A stretch of 64,000 bases of DNA from Reyranellaceae bacterium (GCA_022844045.1 JALHMM010000008.1:1-64000), one strand, 5' to 3'. Positions 26,354 to 36,437 are shown, counted from the first letter of the stretch. Made by a program: numbers and translations. The notes: generated by a model from the letters alone, not told the origin.

Positions 26354-27133
26354 ATGCTGTCCGCCGTTCCCGCCTCCTACGTCGCGCTTGCCGAGCGGCT
26401 GGCCGACGCGGCGGGGCCGGTGATCGCGCGCCATTTCCGCACCCGCGTCGACATCGATGACAAGGACGACGCCTCGCCGGTGACCATCGCCGACCGCCAG
26501 GCCGAGGAGCGCATGCGCGCCATCCTCGAGACCGAGGTCCCCGGCCACGGCATCCTGGGCGAGGAATACGGCACGGTGCGCGCCGACGCCGAGTGGGTCT
26601 GGGTGCTCGATCCGGTCGACGGCACCCGCGCCTTCATCACCGGCATGCCGATTTTCGGGACCCTGATCGGGCTGTGTCATGGTGGCCGGCCCGTGCTGGG
26701 CATCATCGACCAGCCGATCCTGCGCGAGCGCTGGCTGGGCCATGTCGGCGCGCAGAGCACGCTCAACGGCCAGCCGATCGCTACCCGCGCCTGCGCCAGC
26801 CTGCGGAACGCCTATCTCTACTCGACGGCGCCGGCCATGTTCTCGGACTCGCAGGCGCCCCGGCATCTGAAGCTGGCGCAGACGGTCAAGAACCTGCGCT
26901 GGGGCGGCGATTGCTATGCCTACGGCCTGTGCGCGTCGGGCCATGTCGACCTGGTCGTCGAGGCGTCGCTGAAGCAGTACGACTATGCCGCCCTCGGGCC
27001 GGTGATCGAGGGCGCCGGCGGCGTCTGCACAGACTGGGCCGGCAAGCCGCTCGACCTCGACTCCGACGGCACCATCGTGGCCGCCGGCGACCGCCGGGTG
27101 CACGCGCTCGCGCTGGCGACCTTGGCCGCCTGA
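26354..27133 (+). CDS. hisN: Histidinol-phosphatase, inositol-monophosphatase family
   Basis: Probably dephosphorylates histidinol phosphate, the penultimate step of histidine synthesis, as the IMPase-type enzyme does in many alphaproteobacteria and actinobacteria. The 259-residue protein shows the magnesium sites GEEYG (Glu) and [15 protein letters not shown] (Asp-x-Asp-Gly-Thr) and the late [15 protein letters not shown]. The [16 protein letters not shown] stretch fits the HisN subgroup better than inositol or CysQ enzymes. hisC lies in this window but far off. It could still be another small-phosphate IMPase. Confidence 0.87.
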   Translation: MLSAVPASYVALAERLADAAGPVIARHFRTRVDIDDKDDASPVTIADRQAEERMRAILETEVPGHGILGEEYGTVRADAEWVWVLDPVDGTRAFITGMPIFGTLIGLCHGGRPVLGIIDQPILRERWLGHVGAQSTLNGQPIATRACASLRNAYLYSTAPAMFSDSQAPRHLKLAQTVKNLRWGGDCYAYGLCASGHVDLVVEASLKQYDYAALGPVIEGAGGVCTDWAGKPLDLDSDGTIVAAGDRRVHALALATLAA

Positions 27134-27230
27134 CCGCCCCGAGCATGACCGCATCGTGAGCGCCGTGGCCCTTGGTTTACCACGAAGGACGTCCTAGCTT
27201 CGCCACCAGGGTCAGACGGAGGCCAACGGC

Positions 27231-29105
27231 ATGATCAAGCGTGGCGTCGAACGACGGTCGGTAATGCTCGGACTGGCAACGGCGGCGGCCTGGCCGTCGA
27301 TCGGCCTGCCATCGAGCTGGGCGCAGAGCGAGGGCAAGACCGTCATCTCGCACGGCATCGCCATCCACGGCCTGCCCGAGACGCCGCCCGACGCCAAGCA
27401 CCTGGCCTACGCCAACCCCAACGCGCCCAAGGGCGGCACGATCAAGCTGGCCGGCCGCGGCACGTTCGACTCGCTGAACCCGTTCATCCTGAAGGGCACG
27501 CCGGCCGGCGCTGTCGGCTTGATCTACGAGACCCTGCTGGGCTCGAATGGCGACGAGGCCTCGACGGCCTATGGCCTGCTCGCCGAGACCATCGAGGTAC
27601 CGGCCGATCGCTCCTGGGCGACCTTCAAGCTGCGCGCCGAGGCGCGCTGGCAAGACGGCAAGCCGGTGACGCCCGACGACGTCGTCTTCTCCTTCAACAT
27701 CCTCAAGGAGAAGGGCTCGCCGCAATACGCCGTCTATTGGCAGGACGTCACGAAAGCCGAGAAGGTCGACGAACGAAGCGTGAAGTTCACCTTCCGCGGC
27801 GGCGAAAACCACGAACTGCCCAACATCATCGGCCAATTGCCGGTGCTGCCCAAGCACTGGTGGGCGACGCGCGAGTTCGACCGAACCAGCCTGGAGATCC
27901 CGCTGGGCAGCGGCCCCTATCGTATCGACTCGCTGGAGGCCGGCCGCTTCATCGTCGCCCGGCGCGTCGAGGATTACTGGGGCCGCGAGTTGTGGCTCAA
28001 CAAGGGCCGGCACAATTTCGATGTCGTGCGCTACGACTTCTATCGCGACGAGCAGGTCGCGTTCGAGGCCTTCAAGGCCGGCCAGATCGACTATCGCGAC
28101 GAGCACACCTCCAGGCTGTGGGCGACCGCCTACGACTTCCCGGCGGTGAAGAACGGCGCGGTGAAGATGGTCACCATGCCGCATTCGAACACGCTGCCGA
28201 TGCAGGGCGTGATCTTCAATCTGCGCAAGGAGCAGTTCCGCGACCGCAAGTTCCGCGAGGCGTTCATCCACCTGATCGATTTCGAGTGGTTCAACAAGAC
28301 GCTGAGCTACGGCCTGCTGACCCGCATCAACAGCTATTTCTTCAACTCCGAACTCGCCGCCTCGGGACTGCCCTCGAAGGAGGAGCTGGAGATTCTCGAG
28401 CCGCTGCGCGGCCAGATCCCGCCCGAGGTGTTCACCACGGAGTACAAGCTGCCGGCCACCGACGGCTCGGGCAACAACCGCGAGGGCCAGCGCCGCGCCA
28501 TCGCGCTCCTGAAGGAAGCCGGCTGGGAAATCCGCAACGGCAAGATGACAAACGTCAAGAGCGCGCAGCCGCTCTCCTTCGAGCTGCTGCTGGGCGAGCC
28601 GCGGATGGAGCGCTTCGCGCTGCCGTTCAAGCAATGGTGCGAGCGCGTCGGCGTCGAGGTGCGGCTGCGCACCGTCGATCCGGTCCAGTATCAGAAGCGC
28701 ATGGACGAGTTCGACTTCGAAGCCACGATCGAGCTGTTCGCCAACTCTCTATCGCCGGGCAACGAGCAACGCGAGTTCTGGGGCTCGAAGGCGGCCGACA
28801 CAAAGGGCAGCCGCAACACGCTGGGCGTCAAGGACCCGGCGGTCGACAAGCTGATCGAGCTGATCGTCTCGGCGCCGGACCGCAAGAGTCTGATCACGCG
28901 CAGCCGCGCGTTCGATCGCGTGTTGCTTTGGAACCAGTTCTTCATCCCGCAGTACTACTCGACCGTCTGGTGGGTGGCCTACTGGGACAAGTTCGGCCGG
29001 CCGGACAGACTGGCGAAGTACAGCCCGCGCGGCTGGTCGACGTGGTGGATCGACACCGAGAAGGAACGCACGCTCTCGCAGCGCGCGAGCGAGCGCAAGC
29101 CGTGA
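27231..29105 (+). CDS. Extracellular peptide-binding protein of an ABC transporter (YejA-like, SBP family 5)
   Basis: A periplasmic receptor of 624 residues. The N-terminus (KRGVERRSVMLGLATAAA) resembles a twin-arginine-type signal, though not a perfect match. The mature protein has HGIAIHGLPETPPDAKHLAYANP and KGGTIKLAGRGTFDSLNPF, as in the YejA/oligopeptide branch, and GPYRIDSLEAGRFIV. The ribosome site GGAGG lies 8 bases before the ATG. It is the first gene of an operon encoding two permeases and a double ATPase. Microcin-C-like or muropeptide/oligopeptide substrates are possible by family; the ligand is unknown. Confidence 0.9.
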   Translation: MIKRGVERRSVMLGLATAAAWPSIGLPSSWAQSEGKTVISHGIAIHGLPETPPDAKHLAYANPNAPKGGTIKLAGRGTFDSLNPFILKGTPAGAVGLIYETLLGSNGDEASTAYGLLAETIEVPADRSWATFKLRAEARWQDGKPVTPDDVVFSFNILKEKGSPQYAVYWQDVTKAEKVDERSVKFTFRGGENHELPNIIGQLPVLPKHWWATREFDRTSLEIPLGSGPYRIDSLEAGRFIVARRVEDYWGRELWLNKGRHNFDVVRYDFYRDEQVAFEAFKAGQIDYRDEHTSRLWATAYDFPAVKNGAVKMVTMPHSNTLPMQGVIFNLRKEQFRDRKFREAFIHLIDFEWFNKTLSYGLLTRINSYFFNSELAASGLPSKEELEILEPLRGQIPPEVFTTEYKLPATDGSGNNREGQRRAIALLKEAGWEIRNGKMTNVKSAQPLSFELLLGEPRMERFALPFKQWCERVGVEVRLRTVDPVQYQKRMDEFDFEATIELFANSLSPGNEQREFWGSKAADTKGSRNTLGVKDPAVDKLIELIVSAPDRKSLITRSRAFDRVLLWNQFFIPQYYSTVWWVAYWDKFGRPDRLAKYSPRGWSTWWIDTEKERTLSQRASERKP

Positions 29106-29132
29106 TGCCGCAGAACTTCTAGCACCGCGCCC

Positions 29133-30227
29133 GTGACCGCCTACATCCTGCGCCGCCTGTTGTTGATGATCCCGACCCTGCTCGGGATCATGACCATCAA
29201 CTTCTTCATCATCCAGGCGGCGCCGGGCGGTCCGGTCGACCTGGCCATCGCCAAGATCCAGGGCCGCGACGTCGACGCCACCACGCGCTTTACCGGCACC
29301 GGCGGCGAGACCCGAGACACCTCGCAGAGCTCGACGGAGCCCGGCGGGTCCCGCGGATCGCGCGGCATCCCGCCGGAGCTGCTGGAACGCATCAAGAAGC
29401 AGTACGGCTTCGACAAGCCGATTCTCGAGCGCTTCTTTCTGATGTTGCGGAACTACGTCGTCTTCGACCTCGGCGAGAGCTTCCAAAGCAACACCAAGGT
29501 GGTCGACCTGGTGATCTCCAAGATGCCGGTGTCGATCAGCCTGGGCCTGTGGACCACGTTGCTCGTCTACCTGATCTCGATCCCCCTGGGTATCGCCAAG
29601 GCGGTGCGCGACGGCTCGCGCTTCGACGTGGCGACCTCCGCCGTCGTGGTGGTCGGCTACGCCGTGCCGAGCTTCCTCTTCGCGCTGTTGCTGGTCGTGC
29701 TCTTCGCCGGCGGCAGCTTCTGGCAGATCTTCCCGCTGAAAGGACTGGTCTCGGACAACTGGGACCAGCTCTCCTGGCCGGCGAAGATCGCCGACTATTT
29801 CTGGCACGTGACGCTGCCGGTCCTGGCCATGGTGATCGGCAGCTTCGCCACGCTCTCGATGCTGACCAAGAACTCCTTCATCGAGGAGATCGGCAAGCAG
29901 TATGTCCAGACCGCGCGCGCCAAGGGCCTTGGCGAGCGGCGCGTGCTCTATGGCCATGTCTTCCGCAACGCCATGCTGATCGTGGTCGCCGGCTTCCCCT
30001 CGGCCTTCCTCTCCGTCCTCTTCACCGGCTCGCTGCTGGTCGAGGTGATCTTCACGCTCGACGGCCTGGGCTATCTCGGCTTCAACGCCGCGCTCAACCG
30101 CGACTATCCCGTCATGTTCGGCACGCTCTGGGTCTTCGGCCTGCTCGGCCTGATCATGGGGTTGGTCGGCGACCTCATGTATGTCGTCGTCGACCCCCGT
30201 ATCGACTTCGACACACGCGGGGCCTGA
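29133..30227 (+). CDS. ABC transporter permease, YejB-like
   Basis: An inner-membrane permease of 364 residues with the BPD-type fold: TM1 near residues 8-28 (LLLMIPTLLGIMTINFFIIQ), a long periplasmic insert rich in Thr/Ser/Gly (about 50-85) and five further helices. The cytoplasmic EAA loop lies at about residues 265-285 (YVQTARAKGLGERRVLYGHVFRNA). It starts with GTG at 29133, 27 bp after the receptor gene. The stop overlaps the yejE start in TGATG, implying coupled translation. Confidence 0.93.
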   Translation: MTAYILRRLLLMIPTLLGIMTINFFIIQAAPGGPVDLAIAKIQGRDVDATTRFTGTGGETRDTSQSSTEPGGSRGSRGIPPELLERIKKQYGFDKPILERFFLMLRNYVVFDLGESFQSNTKVVDLVISKMPVSISLGLWTTLLVYLISIPLGIAKAVRDGSRFDVATSAVVVVGYAVPSFLFALLLVVLFAGGSFWQIFPLKGLVSDNWDQLSWPAKIADYFWHVTLPVLAMVIGSFATLSMLTKNSFIEEIGKQYVQTARAKGLGERRVLYGHVFRNAMLIVVAGFPSAFLSVLFTGSLLVEVIFTLDGLGYLGFNAALNRDYPVMFGTLWVFGLLGLIMGLVGDLMYVVVDPRIDFDTRGA

Positions 30228-31255
30228 TGCGGATCACGCCCTTGATGCGCCGTCGGCTGGCGAACTTCCGCGCCAACCGACGCGGCTACTGGTCGCTGGT
30301 GATCTTCGCCGTCGCCTTCTTCCTCAGCCTCTTCGCCGAGCTCATCGCCAACAACCGGCCGATTCTTGTGCACTACGACGGCGGCTTCTACTTCCCGGTG
30401 TTCAAGGACTATCCCGAGACGGCGTTCGGCGGCGACGTGGAGATCAACGCCAAGTACGACGATTCCGGCGTCGGCCCGCTGATTCGCGAGAAGGGCGGCT
30501 GGATCCTCTGGCCGCCGGTCCGCTTCGACTACGACGACCTCGTCACCAACACGCCGACGCCGGCGCCCTCGCCTCCCACCTGGCAGAATCCGCTCGGTAC
30601 GGACGACCAGACGCGCGACGTGTTCGCCCGGTTGATCTACGGCTTTCGTATCTCCGTGCTGTTCGGCTTCCTGCTGACCATCCTCGGCTCGATCGTCGGC
30701 ATCGCCGCCGGCGCCGTGCAGGGCTTCTTCGGCGGAACGACCGACCTGCTTTTCCAGCGCTTCCTCGAGATCTGGTCGAGCATGCCCACGCTCTACCTGC
30801 TGATCATCCTGGCCAGCTTCATCGAGCCCGGGTTCTGGAGCCTGCTCGGCATCATGCTGCTGTTCGGCTGGATGGGGCTGGTCGGTCTGGTGCGCGCCGA
30901 ATTCCTGCGCGGCCGCAACTTCGATTACGTCCGCGCCGCCCGGGCGCTGGGTGTCTCCAACGTCAGGCTGATGTTCCGCCACATCCTGCCCAATGCCATG
31001 GTCTCCTCGCTGACCTTCCTGCCCTTCATGCTGGCCGGCTCGGTGACCACCCTGACGGCGCTCGACTTCCTGGGCTTTGGCCTGCCGCCGGGCTCGGCCT
31101 CGCTGGGCGAGCTTCTGCTGCAGGGCAAGAACAACCTGACCACACCCCGCCTCGCCTTCATCGGCTTCATGGTGATCGCCGTCGCGCTCAGCCTGCTGGT
31201 GTTCATCGGTGAGGCGGTGCGCGACGCCTTCGATCCGCGTAAGCTGCCCGCCTGA
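30227..31255 (+). CDS. ABC transporter permease, YejE-like
   Basis: The second permease, 342 residues. The N-terminal RRLANFRANRRGYWSLVIF precedes TM1. A large periplasmic loop (about 45-125) contains the YejE-type FPVFKDYPETAFGGD and the WQNPLGTDDQTRDVFARLIYGFRIS entry motif, then five helices with an EAA loop (VRAARALGVSNVRLMFRHILPNA). Its ATG overlaps the previous stop and its TGA overlaps the next ATG, so the three transporter genes form one coupled unit. Confidence 0.93.
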   Translation: MRITPLMRRRLANFRANRRGYWSLVIFAVAFFLSLFAELIANNRPILVHYDGGFYFPVFKDYPETAFGGDVEINAKYDDSGVGPLIREKGGWILWPPVRFDYDDLVTNTPTPAPSPPTWQNPLGTDDQTRDVFARLIYGFRISVLFGFLLTILGSIVGIAAGAVQGFFGGTTDLLFQRFLEIWSSMPTLYLLIILASFIEPGFWSLLGIMLLFGWMGLVGLVRAEFLRGRNFDYVRAARALGVSNVRLMFRHILPNAMVSSLTFLPFMLAGSVTTLTALDFLGFGLPPGSASLGELLLQGKNNLTTPRLAFIGFMVIAVALSLLVFIGEAVRDAFDPRKLPA

Positions 31256-32916
31256 TGTCCGCGCCGCCCGCTTCCCCCTCGTCAACCGAGCCCTTGCTGG
31301 TGATCGACGATCTGTCGGTCGATTTCGGCCAGGGACCAGGCGCCGTGCACGCGGTGCGCAACGTGTCCTTCAGCATCTCCCGTGGCGAGACCGTGGCGCT
31401 GGTGGGCGAATCGGGCTCGGGCAAGTCGGTGACGGCGCTGTCGATCCTGCAGCTGCTGCCCTATCCGCCGGCCCGCCATCCCTCCGGCAGCATCCGCTTC
31501 GCCGGCGAGGAGATGATCGGCACGACGGGCGACAAGCTGCGCAGGGTGCGCGGCGATCGAGTCGCCATGATCTTCCAGGAGCCGATGACCTCGCTCAACC
31601 CGCTGCACACCATCGAGCGGCAGGTGAGCGAGTCGCTGCTGCTGCACAAGGGTTTGACCAAGTCCGCCGCGCGCACCCGCACCTTGGAGCTGCTGCACCA
31701 GGTGGGCATCCCCGAGGCGGCGCGCCGGCTCGACGCTTTCCCGCACCAGCTCTCCGGCGGCCAGCGCCAGCGCGTGATGATCGCCATGGCGCTGGCGAAC
31801 GAGCCCGACCTGCTGATCGCCGACGAGCCGACCACGGCGCTCGACGTCACCATCCAGGCGCAGATCCTGACCCTGCTGAAGACTTTGCAGAAGCGCTATG
31901 GCATGGCGCTGCTGTTCATCACCCACGACCTTGGCATCGTGCGCAAGATGGCCGACCGCGTCTGTGTGATGAACGACGGCCGCATCGTCGAGCACGGCCC
32001 GGTCGAGGAGGTCTTCGACACGCCCTCGCACACCTACACCAAGCATCTGCTATCCGCCGAGCCCAAGGGCAAGCCGGGCGAACGCGACCCCGACGCGCCT
32101 GTCGTGATGGCGGCCGACGATGTGAAGGTGCATTTCCCGATCAAGCGTGGCGTGTTCCGCCGCACCGTCGGCCACATCAAGGCGGTCGACGGCGTCTCGC
32201 TGGAGCTGCGCAGCGGCCACACCGTGGGCATCGTCGGCGAAAGCGGCTCGGGCAAGACAACCTTGGGCCTCGCGCTCCTGCGGCTGGAACAGAGCATGGG
32301 CTCGATCCGCTTCGAGGGCCGCGACCTGCGCGCGCTGCCGGCACGCCAGCTCAGGCCGCTGCGCAAGGAGATGCAGATCGTCTTCCAGGATCCCTACGGC
32401 TCGCTCAGCCCGCGCATGTCGGTGGAGCAGATCGTCGGCGAGGGACTCGACGTGCACGGCATCGCGCGCGACGCGCAGGAACGGCGCGACCTGGTCGATT
32501 CGGTGCTGGCGGAGGTCGGCCTCGATCCCTCGATGCGCGACCGCTACCCGCATGAATTCTCAGGCGGCCAGCGTCAGCGCATCGCCATCGCGCGCGCCAT
32601 GGTGCTCAAGCCGAAATTCGTCGTGCTCGACGAGCCGACCTCGGCGCTCGACATGAGCGTGCAGGCGCAGATCGTCGACCTGCTGCGCTATCTCCAGGCG
32701 CGCCACAAGCTGGCCTACATGTTCATCAGCCACGACCTGAAGGTAGTACGGGCGCTGGCCGACGAGGTGATCGTCATGCGCAACGGTTTGGTCGTCGAGC
32801 GTGGTCCGGCGCGGCAGATCTTCGAGGACCCCCAGACGCCCTACACCAAGGCGTTGATGGAAGCCGCCTTCAACCTGGAGCCGATCGGCGCCGACGACGG
32901 TGCGGTCGCCACATGA
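31255..32916 (+). CDS. ABC transporter ATP-binding protein with two ATPase domains, YejF-like
   Basis: Energises the peptide importer. The 553-residue protein holds two complete nucleotide-binding domains: the first with Walker A GESGSGKS, signature LSGGQRQRV and Walker B LLIADEPT; the second with Walker A GESGSGKT, signature FSGGQRQRI and Walker B VVLDEPT. Each is followed by an oligopeptide-type C-terminal extension (HTYTKHLLSAEP; TPYTKALMEAAF). It overlaps yejE by one base and the next gene by four (ATGA). Confidence 0.94.
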   Translation: MSAPPASPSSTEPLLVIDDLSVDFGQGPGAVHAVRNVSFSISRGETVALVGESGSGKSVTALSILQLLPYPPARHPSGSIRFAGEEMIGTTGDKLRRVRGDRVAMIFQEPMTSLNPLHTIERQVSESLLLHKGLTKSAARTRTLELLHQVGIPEAARRLDAFPHQLSGGQRQRVMIAMALANEPDLLIADEPTTALDVTIQAQILTLLKTLQKRYGMALLFITHDLGIVRKMADRVCVMNDGRIVEHGPVEEVFDTPSHTYTKHLLSAEPKGKPGERDPDAPVVMAADDVKVHFPIKRGVFRRTVGHIKAVDGVSLELRSGHTVGIVGESGSGKTTLGLALLRLEQSMGSIRFEGRDLRALPARQLRPLRKEMQIVFQDPYGSLSPRMSVEQIVGEGLDVHGIARDAQERRDLVDSVLAEVGLDPSMRDRYPHEFSGGQRQRIAIARAMVLKPKFVVLDEPTSALDMSVQAQIVDLLRYLQARHKLAYMFISHDLKVVRALADEVIVMRNGLVVERGPARQIFEDPQTPYTKALMEAAFNLEPIGADDGAVAT

Positions 32917-33860
32917 GCCAGGCGTTCTGCTACGTCGTCGCGGCACAGGGTGGCGGCGACTGGAAGGGTTGGCGCGAGCGGCTTGGCCAAGCGCTCGGCG
33001 AGACGATCGACATGCGCGCCTGGGGCCAGCATGGCGATGTCAGCGACATCGGCATCGCGCTGGCCTGGAAGCCGCCGCCGGGCGCGCTGGCGAGCCTGCC
33101 CAACCTGAAGCTGATCGTCTCGCTCGGCATGGGCGTCGATCACCTGCTGATCGACCCCGACCTGCCCAAGACCGTGCCGATCGTGCGTATCATTGATCCT
33201 GGCCTGGTCGGTCAGATGAGCGAATACGCGATCTACTGGGCGCTGCGGCACCACCGCGACATCGACGCCTACATGGATCTGCAGCGCCGCAAGGTGTGGG
33301 AGGAAATCCCCTACACCGACACCGCGCTGCGCCGCGTCGGCATCCTCGGCCTGGGCGAGATCGGCTCGGATACCGCGCGCAAATTCGCCATGCTGGGCTT
33401 CCCGACCGCCGGCTGGAGCCGTACGCCACGCCGGATCGAGGGCGTCGAGTGCCTGCACGGGCCGGACGGGCTGCAGGCCCTGCTGGCGCGCAGCGACGTC
33501 GTCATCGATGTGCTACCGATGACGCCGCAGACCGCCAACATGCTCGATGCTCGCGCCTTCGCGCGCATGCCCAAGGGCGCATACTTCATCAACATGGCGC
33601 GCGGCGGCCATGTCGTGGATGCCGACCTGCTGGCGGCACTCGACAGCGGCCATCTCGCCGGCGCGACGCTCGACGTCTTCCATGTCGAGCCGTTGCCATC
33701 AGACCACCCCTACTGGACGCATCCCAAGGTGCGCGTCACGCCACACGTCGCCGGCCCGACCAATCCGCGCACCGCCGCCGCCAGCGTCGCCGACAATGTC
33801 CGGCGCCTGCGCGCCGGCCAGCCGCTCGTGAACCTCATCGACCGGGCTGCCGGCTATTGA
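32913..33860 (+). CDS. D-isomer-specific 2-hydroxyacid dehydrogenase, glyoxylate/hydroxypyruvate reductase A-like
   Basis: A predicted NAD(P)H-dependent 2-oxoacid reductase of 315 residues. The nucleotide fold is GILGLGEIGSD at 143-153. WSRTPRR at 168-174, with Arg after the second strand, suggests NADPH preference. The catalytic trio is Arg230 (INMARGG), Glu259 (FHVEPLP) and His278 (VTPHVAG). It resembles GhrA in length and layout. It starts inside the last codons of the transporter ATPase gene, so it is co-transcribed; it may act on a product of the imported compound (inference). Confidence 0.9.
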   Translation: MSQAFCYVVAAQGGGDWKGWRERLGQALGETIDMRAWGQHGDVSDIGIALAWKPPPGALASLPNLKLIVSLGMGVDHLLIDPDLPKTVPIVRIIDPGLVGQMSEYAIYWALRHHRDIDAYMDLQRRKVWEEIPYTDTALRRVGILGLGEIGSDTARKFAMLGFPTAGWSRTPRRIEGVECLHGPDGLQALLARSDVVIDVLPMTPQTANMLDARAFARMPKGAYFINMARGGHVVDADLLAALDSGHLAGATLDVFHVEPLPSDHPYWTHPKVRVTPHVAGPTNPRTAAASVADNVRRLRAGQPLVNLIDRAAGY

Positions 33861-33861
33861 G

Positions 33862-34845
33862 ATGGACGCCACGGTCATCGTGCCGACATACAAGCGGCCG
33901 GACGATCTGCGCCGCTGCCTCGACGCCCTGAAGCAACAGACCACGCCGCCAGCCCGTGTCGTGGTTGTCCGCCGCGACATCGACAGGGCGACCGAAGCGA
34001 TGCTGGCCGCCTACGATGCCGCGCCACTGCCAGTGGTCATCCGCGTCGTGACCGTCCCAGGCGTCGTGGCCGCGCTGAATGAGGGCCTCGACGCCGCGAT
34101 CGGCGACATCGTGGCGATGACCGACGACGACGCGGCGCCGCACCCCGATTGGCTCGACCGCATATCACGCCACTTCCTCGCAAACGCCCGAGCAGGCGGC
34201 GTCGGTGGCCGCGACCACATCTTCATGGGCGAGCGCCGCGACGACTGGCCGCCCGAGGCACGCGTCGGCGTCAGCACCTGGTACGGCCGCACCTACGGCA
34301 ACCACAACGCCGGCTTCGGCCCGGCGCGCCAGGTCGAGTCGCTGAAGGGCGTGTGCATGGCCTTCCGCCGCGCCGCCATCGGCTCTCTGCGCTTCGATCG
34401 CCGTTTGCGGGGACAGGGCGCGCAAGTCGCCAACGAGTATCTGTTCGGCGGCGCGATCCGCCGCGCCGGCTGGATCCTGATCTACGACCCCGCCATCGGC
34501 GTCGACCACTTCCCGGCGACGCGCCACGATTCCGACGACCGAGGCCAGATCGACCGGCTGGCGCTGCGCGACATGATGCATAACGCCACGCTGGGCTATC
34601 TCGAATACCTGCCGCTCACCCGCACGTTGGCCATCCTGCTCAACAACACCATCTGGGGCGCGCGCACCCAGCCCGGCCTGCTCGCCGCCGTCGCCCATTC
34701 ACTGCGTGGCCACCGGCAGATGTGGCTGGGCTTCCATGAAGTCATCGCTGGCGAGCTGGCGGCCATCGGCACGTGGTGGCGGACGCGCAACACCGGCGTG
34801 GCCGAGCGCCGCGCGGTGCCGTGGAAACCGTCTCCGTCATCCTGA
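33862..34845 (+). CDS. Family 2 glycosyltransferase
   Basis: A predicted GT-A glycosyltransferase of 327 residues. TVIVPTYKRPDDLRRCLDAL opens the nucleotide-binding half and the metal-binding DxD is TDDDAAPHP (about residues 90-94). LKGVCMAFRRAAI and GQGAQVANEYLFGGAIRRAGW match the acceptor side. The C-terminal helices are amphipathic, without clear membrane spans. It follows the dehydrogenase after one base. Its last codons (PSPSS) lie in the left arm of a palindromic repeat, so the C-terminus may have been remodelled by that element. Acceptor and sugar unknown. Confidence 0.88.
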   Translation: MDATVIVPTYKRPDDLRRCLDALKQQTTPPARVVVVRRDIDRATEAMLAAYDAAPLPVVIRVVTVPGVVAALNEGLDAAIGDIVAMTDDDAAPHPDWLDRISRHFLANARAGGVGGRDHIFMGERRDDWPPEARVGVSTWYGRTYGNHNAGFGPARQVESLKGVCMAFRRAAIGSLRFDRRLRGQGAQVANEYLFGGAIRRAGWILIYDPAIGVDHFPATRHDSDDRGQIDRLALRDMMHNATLGYLEYLPLTRTLAILLNNTIWGARTQPGLLAAVAHSLRGHRQMWLGFHEVIAGELAAIGTWWRTRNTGVAERRAVPWKPSPSS

Positions 34846-34936
34846 GCGCAGCGAAGGATCTTGCGGTATCGCGGTCATCCACAAACGTGGCGCGCGCAAG
34901 CGCCACCGCAAGGTCCTTCGCTGCGCTCAGGACGAC
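34836..34936. repeat. Palindromic repeat, family C
   Basis: The left arm starting GTCATCCTGAGCGCAGCGAA (34836) and the right arm ending CTTCGCTGCGCTCAGGACGAC (34936) are complementary over 31 bp with two mismatches, enclosing a 39-bp loop region. It overlaps the last 10 bases of the glycosyltransferase gene and lies between convergent genes. It is probably a dispersed mobile palindrome or a bidirectional 3' structure. Confidence 0.8.
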
Positions 34937-34945
34937 AGCGGTGAT

Positions 34946-36322
34946 TCACCGCTTCGGATACCGCTCCTTCAGCATCGCGAACAGTGCCCGCGCGCCCATC
35001 GCCTCGCCGCCTTCGGGGCGGCCGGGCTGACCCTGGTTCCAGGCCATGGTGTCGATGTGCATCCACGGCACGTCGTCCGGCACGAATTCCTGCAGGAACA
35101 GCGCCGCGGTGATGGCGCCGCCGAACGGCGTCTGGCCGGCGTTGTTGATGTCGGCGATCTTGCTGTCGAGGAAGCGGCGATAGCCGCGCCACAGTGGCAT
35201 GCGCCACAGCTGGTCCTCGCGCTCGCGACCGCTCTTGAGCAATGCCTCGGCGGTGGCGTCATCATTGCAGAACAGCGCCGGCACGTCGGGGCCCAGCGCC
35301 ACGCGGGCCGCGCCGGTCAGCGTGGCGACGTCGACCACCAGGGCCGGCTCCTCGCGCACCGCCTCGGTGAGCGCGTCGCACATGATCAGGCGACCCTCGG
35401 CGTCGGTGTTGCCGATCTCGACCGTGATGCCCTTGCGCGAAGTGATGATGTCCATCGGCCGGAAGGCGTTGCCCGAGACGCTGTTCTCGACCGCCGGGAT
35501 CAGCACGCGCAGCCGCACATTGAGCTTCGCCGCCATCACCATCGAGGCCACGGCCAGCACGGTCGCCGCGCCGCCCATGTCCTTCTTCATGTTGACCATG
35601 CCGGCCGCGGGTTTCAGGTCGAGGCCGCCCGAATCGAAACACACACCCTTGCCGATCAGGGTCACCTTGGGCGCGCTGGGCCGGCCCCAGACGATGTCGA
35701 TCAAGCGCGGCGCGCGGGTCGAGGCGCGGCCGACGGCATGGATCACCGGATAGTTGCGCCGCTGCAGCTCGTTGCCCACGATCACGCTGAAGCGCGCGCG
35801 ATGCTTGCGCGCCAGCCCCCGCGCGGCCAGCGCGAGTTCCGCCGGGCCCATGTCGTTGGCCGGCGTGGTGATCAGGTCGCGCGCCATGAACATCGACAGG
35901 GCGACGCGCTCCACCTCCGCACGATCGCATTTCGACGGCCACACCAGGCGCGGCCCGGGCTTCGTCGATTTGCGGTAGCGCGCGAAACGCCACGAGCCCA
36001 GCGCGAAGGCGATCGCCGCCTCGGTGATCGGGATCGGCGAACTGTCGCCGACCAGCGCGTAATCGCCGGGCGGCAGGCGCGTGGCCAGCGCGCCGTAGTC
36101 CCACATCGTCGGCTTCGCCGAACGCACGACGACCGCCATAGAAGGCTTGCCGTCGCCGTCAGGCACCATCGCGAAGTCGCCCGACTTGCCGGTGATCGAG
36201 GCGGCCAGCAGCCATGTCCGGGCCTTGGCCGGCTGACGCTTGAACCATGCCGCCCATTCGGACGGCGCGACGACGGCCACCGGAACCGCCGCCGGTGCGC
36301 GATCGATGAACGGAAGCGTCAC
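34946..36322 (-). CDS. Leucyl aminopeptidase family protein (M17)
   Basis: A dinuclear-zinc cytosolic aminopeptidase of 458 residues. The C-terminal catalytic domain has LIGKGVCFDSGGLDLKP (Lys and Asp ligands), MKKDMGGAATVLA (Lys/Asp), and the hallmark NTDAEGRL (Asp, Glu ligands; Arg bicarbonate site), followed by ATLTGAARVALG. The N-terminal domain (1-150) is shorter and divergent from PepA, as in the PepB-like/COG0260 subgroup. The start is the ATG at 36322, divergent from the GST gene at 36438. Confidence 0.93.
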   Translation of the reverse strand: MTLPFIDRAPAAVPVAVVAPSEWAAWFKRQPAKARTWLLAASITGKSGDFAMVPDGDGKPSMAVVVRSAKPTMWDYGALATRLPPGDYALVGDSSPIPITEAAIAFALGSWRFARYRKSTKPGPRLVWPSKCDRAEVERVALSMFMARDLITTPANDMGPAELALAARGLARKHRARFSVIVGNELQRRNYPVIHAVGRASTRAPRLIDIVWGRPSAPKVTLIGKGVCFDSGGLDLKPAAGMVNMKKDMGGAATVLAVASMVMAAKLNVRLRVLIPAVENSVSGNAFRPMDIITSRKGITVEIGNTDAEGRLIMCDALTEAVREEPALVVDVATLTGAARVALGPDVPALFCNDDATAEALLKSGREREDQLWRMPLWRGYRRFLDSKIADINNAGQTPFGGAITAALFLQEFVPDDVPWMHIDTMAWNQGQPGRPEGGEAMGARALFAMLKERYPKR

Positions 36323-36437
36323 AGTCCGATCCCCCGGCTTCTGCTATAGTCTCGACGCGAAGCGCGCAGCATGGTCGCGAATCGGTGTGGCTTGCAACGC
36401 CGATGTGTGTGTACGGCGACGGTGGGGTGAGGACAAC

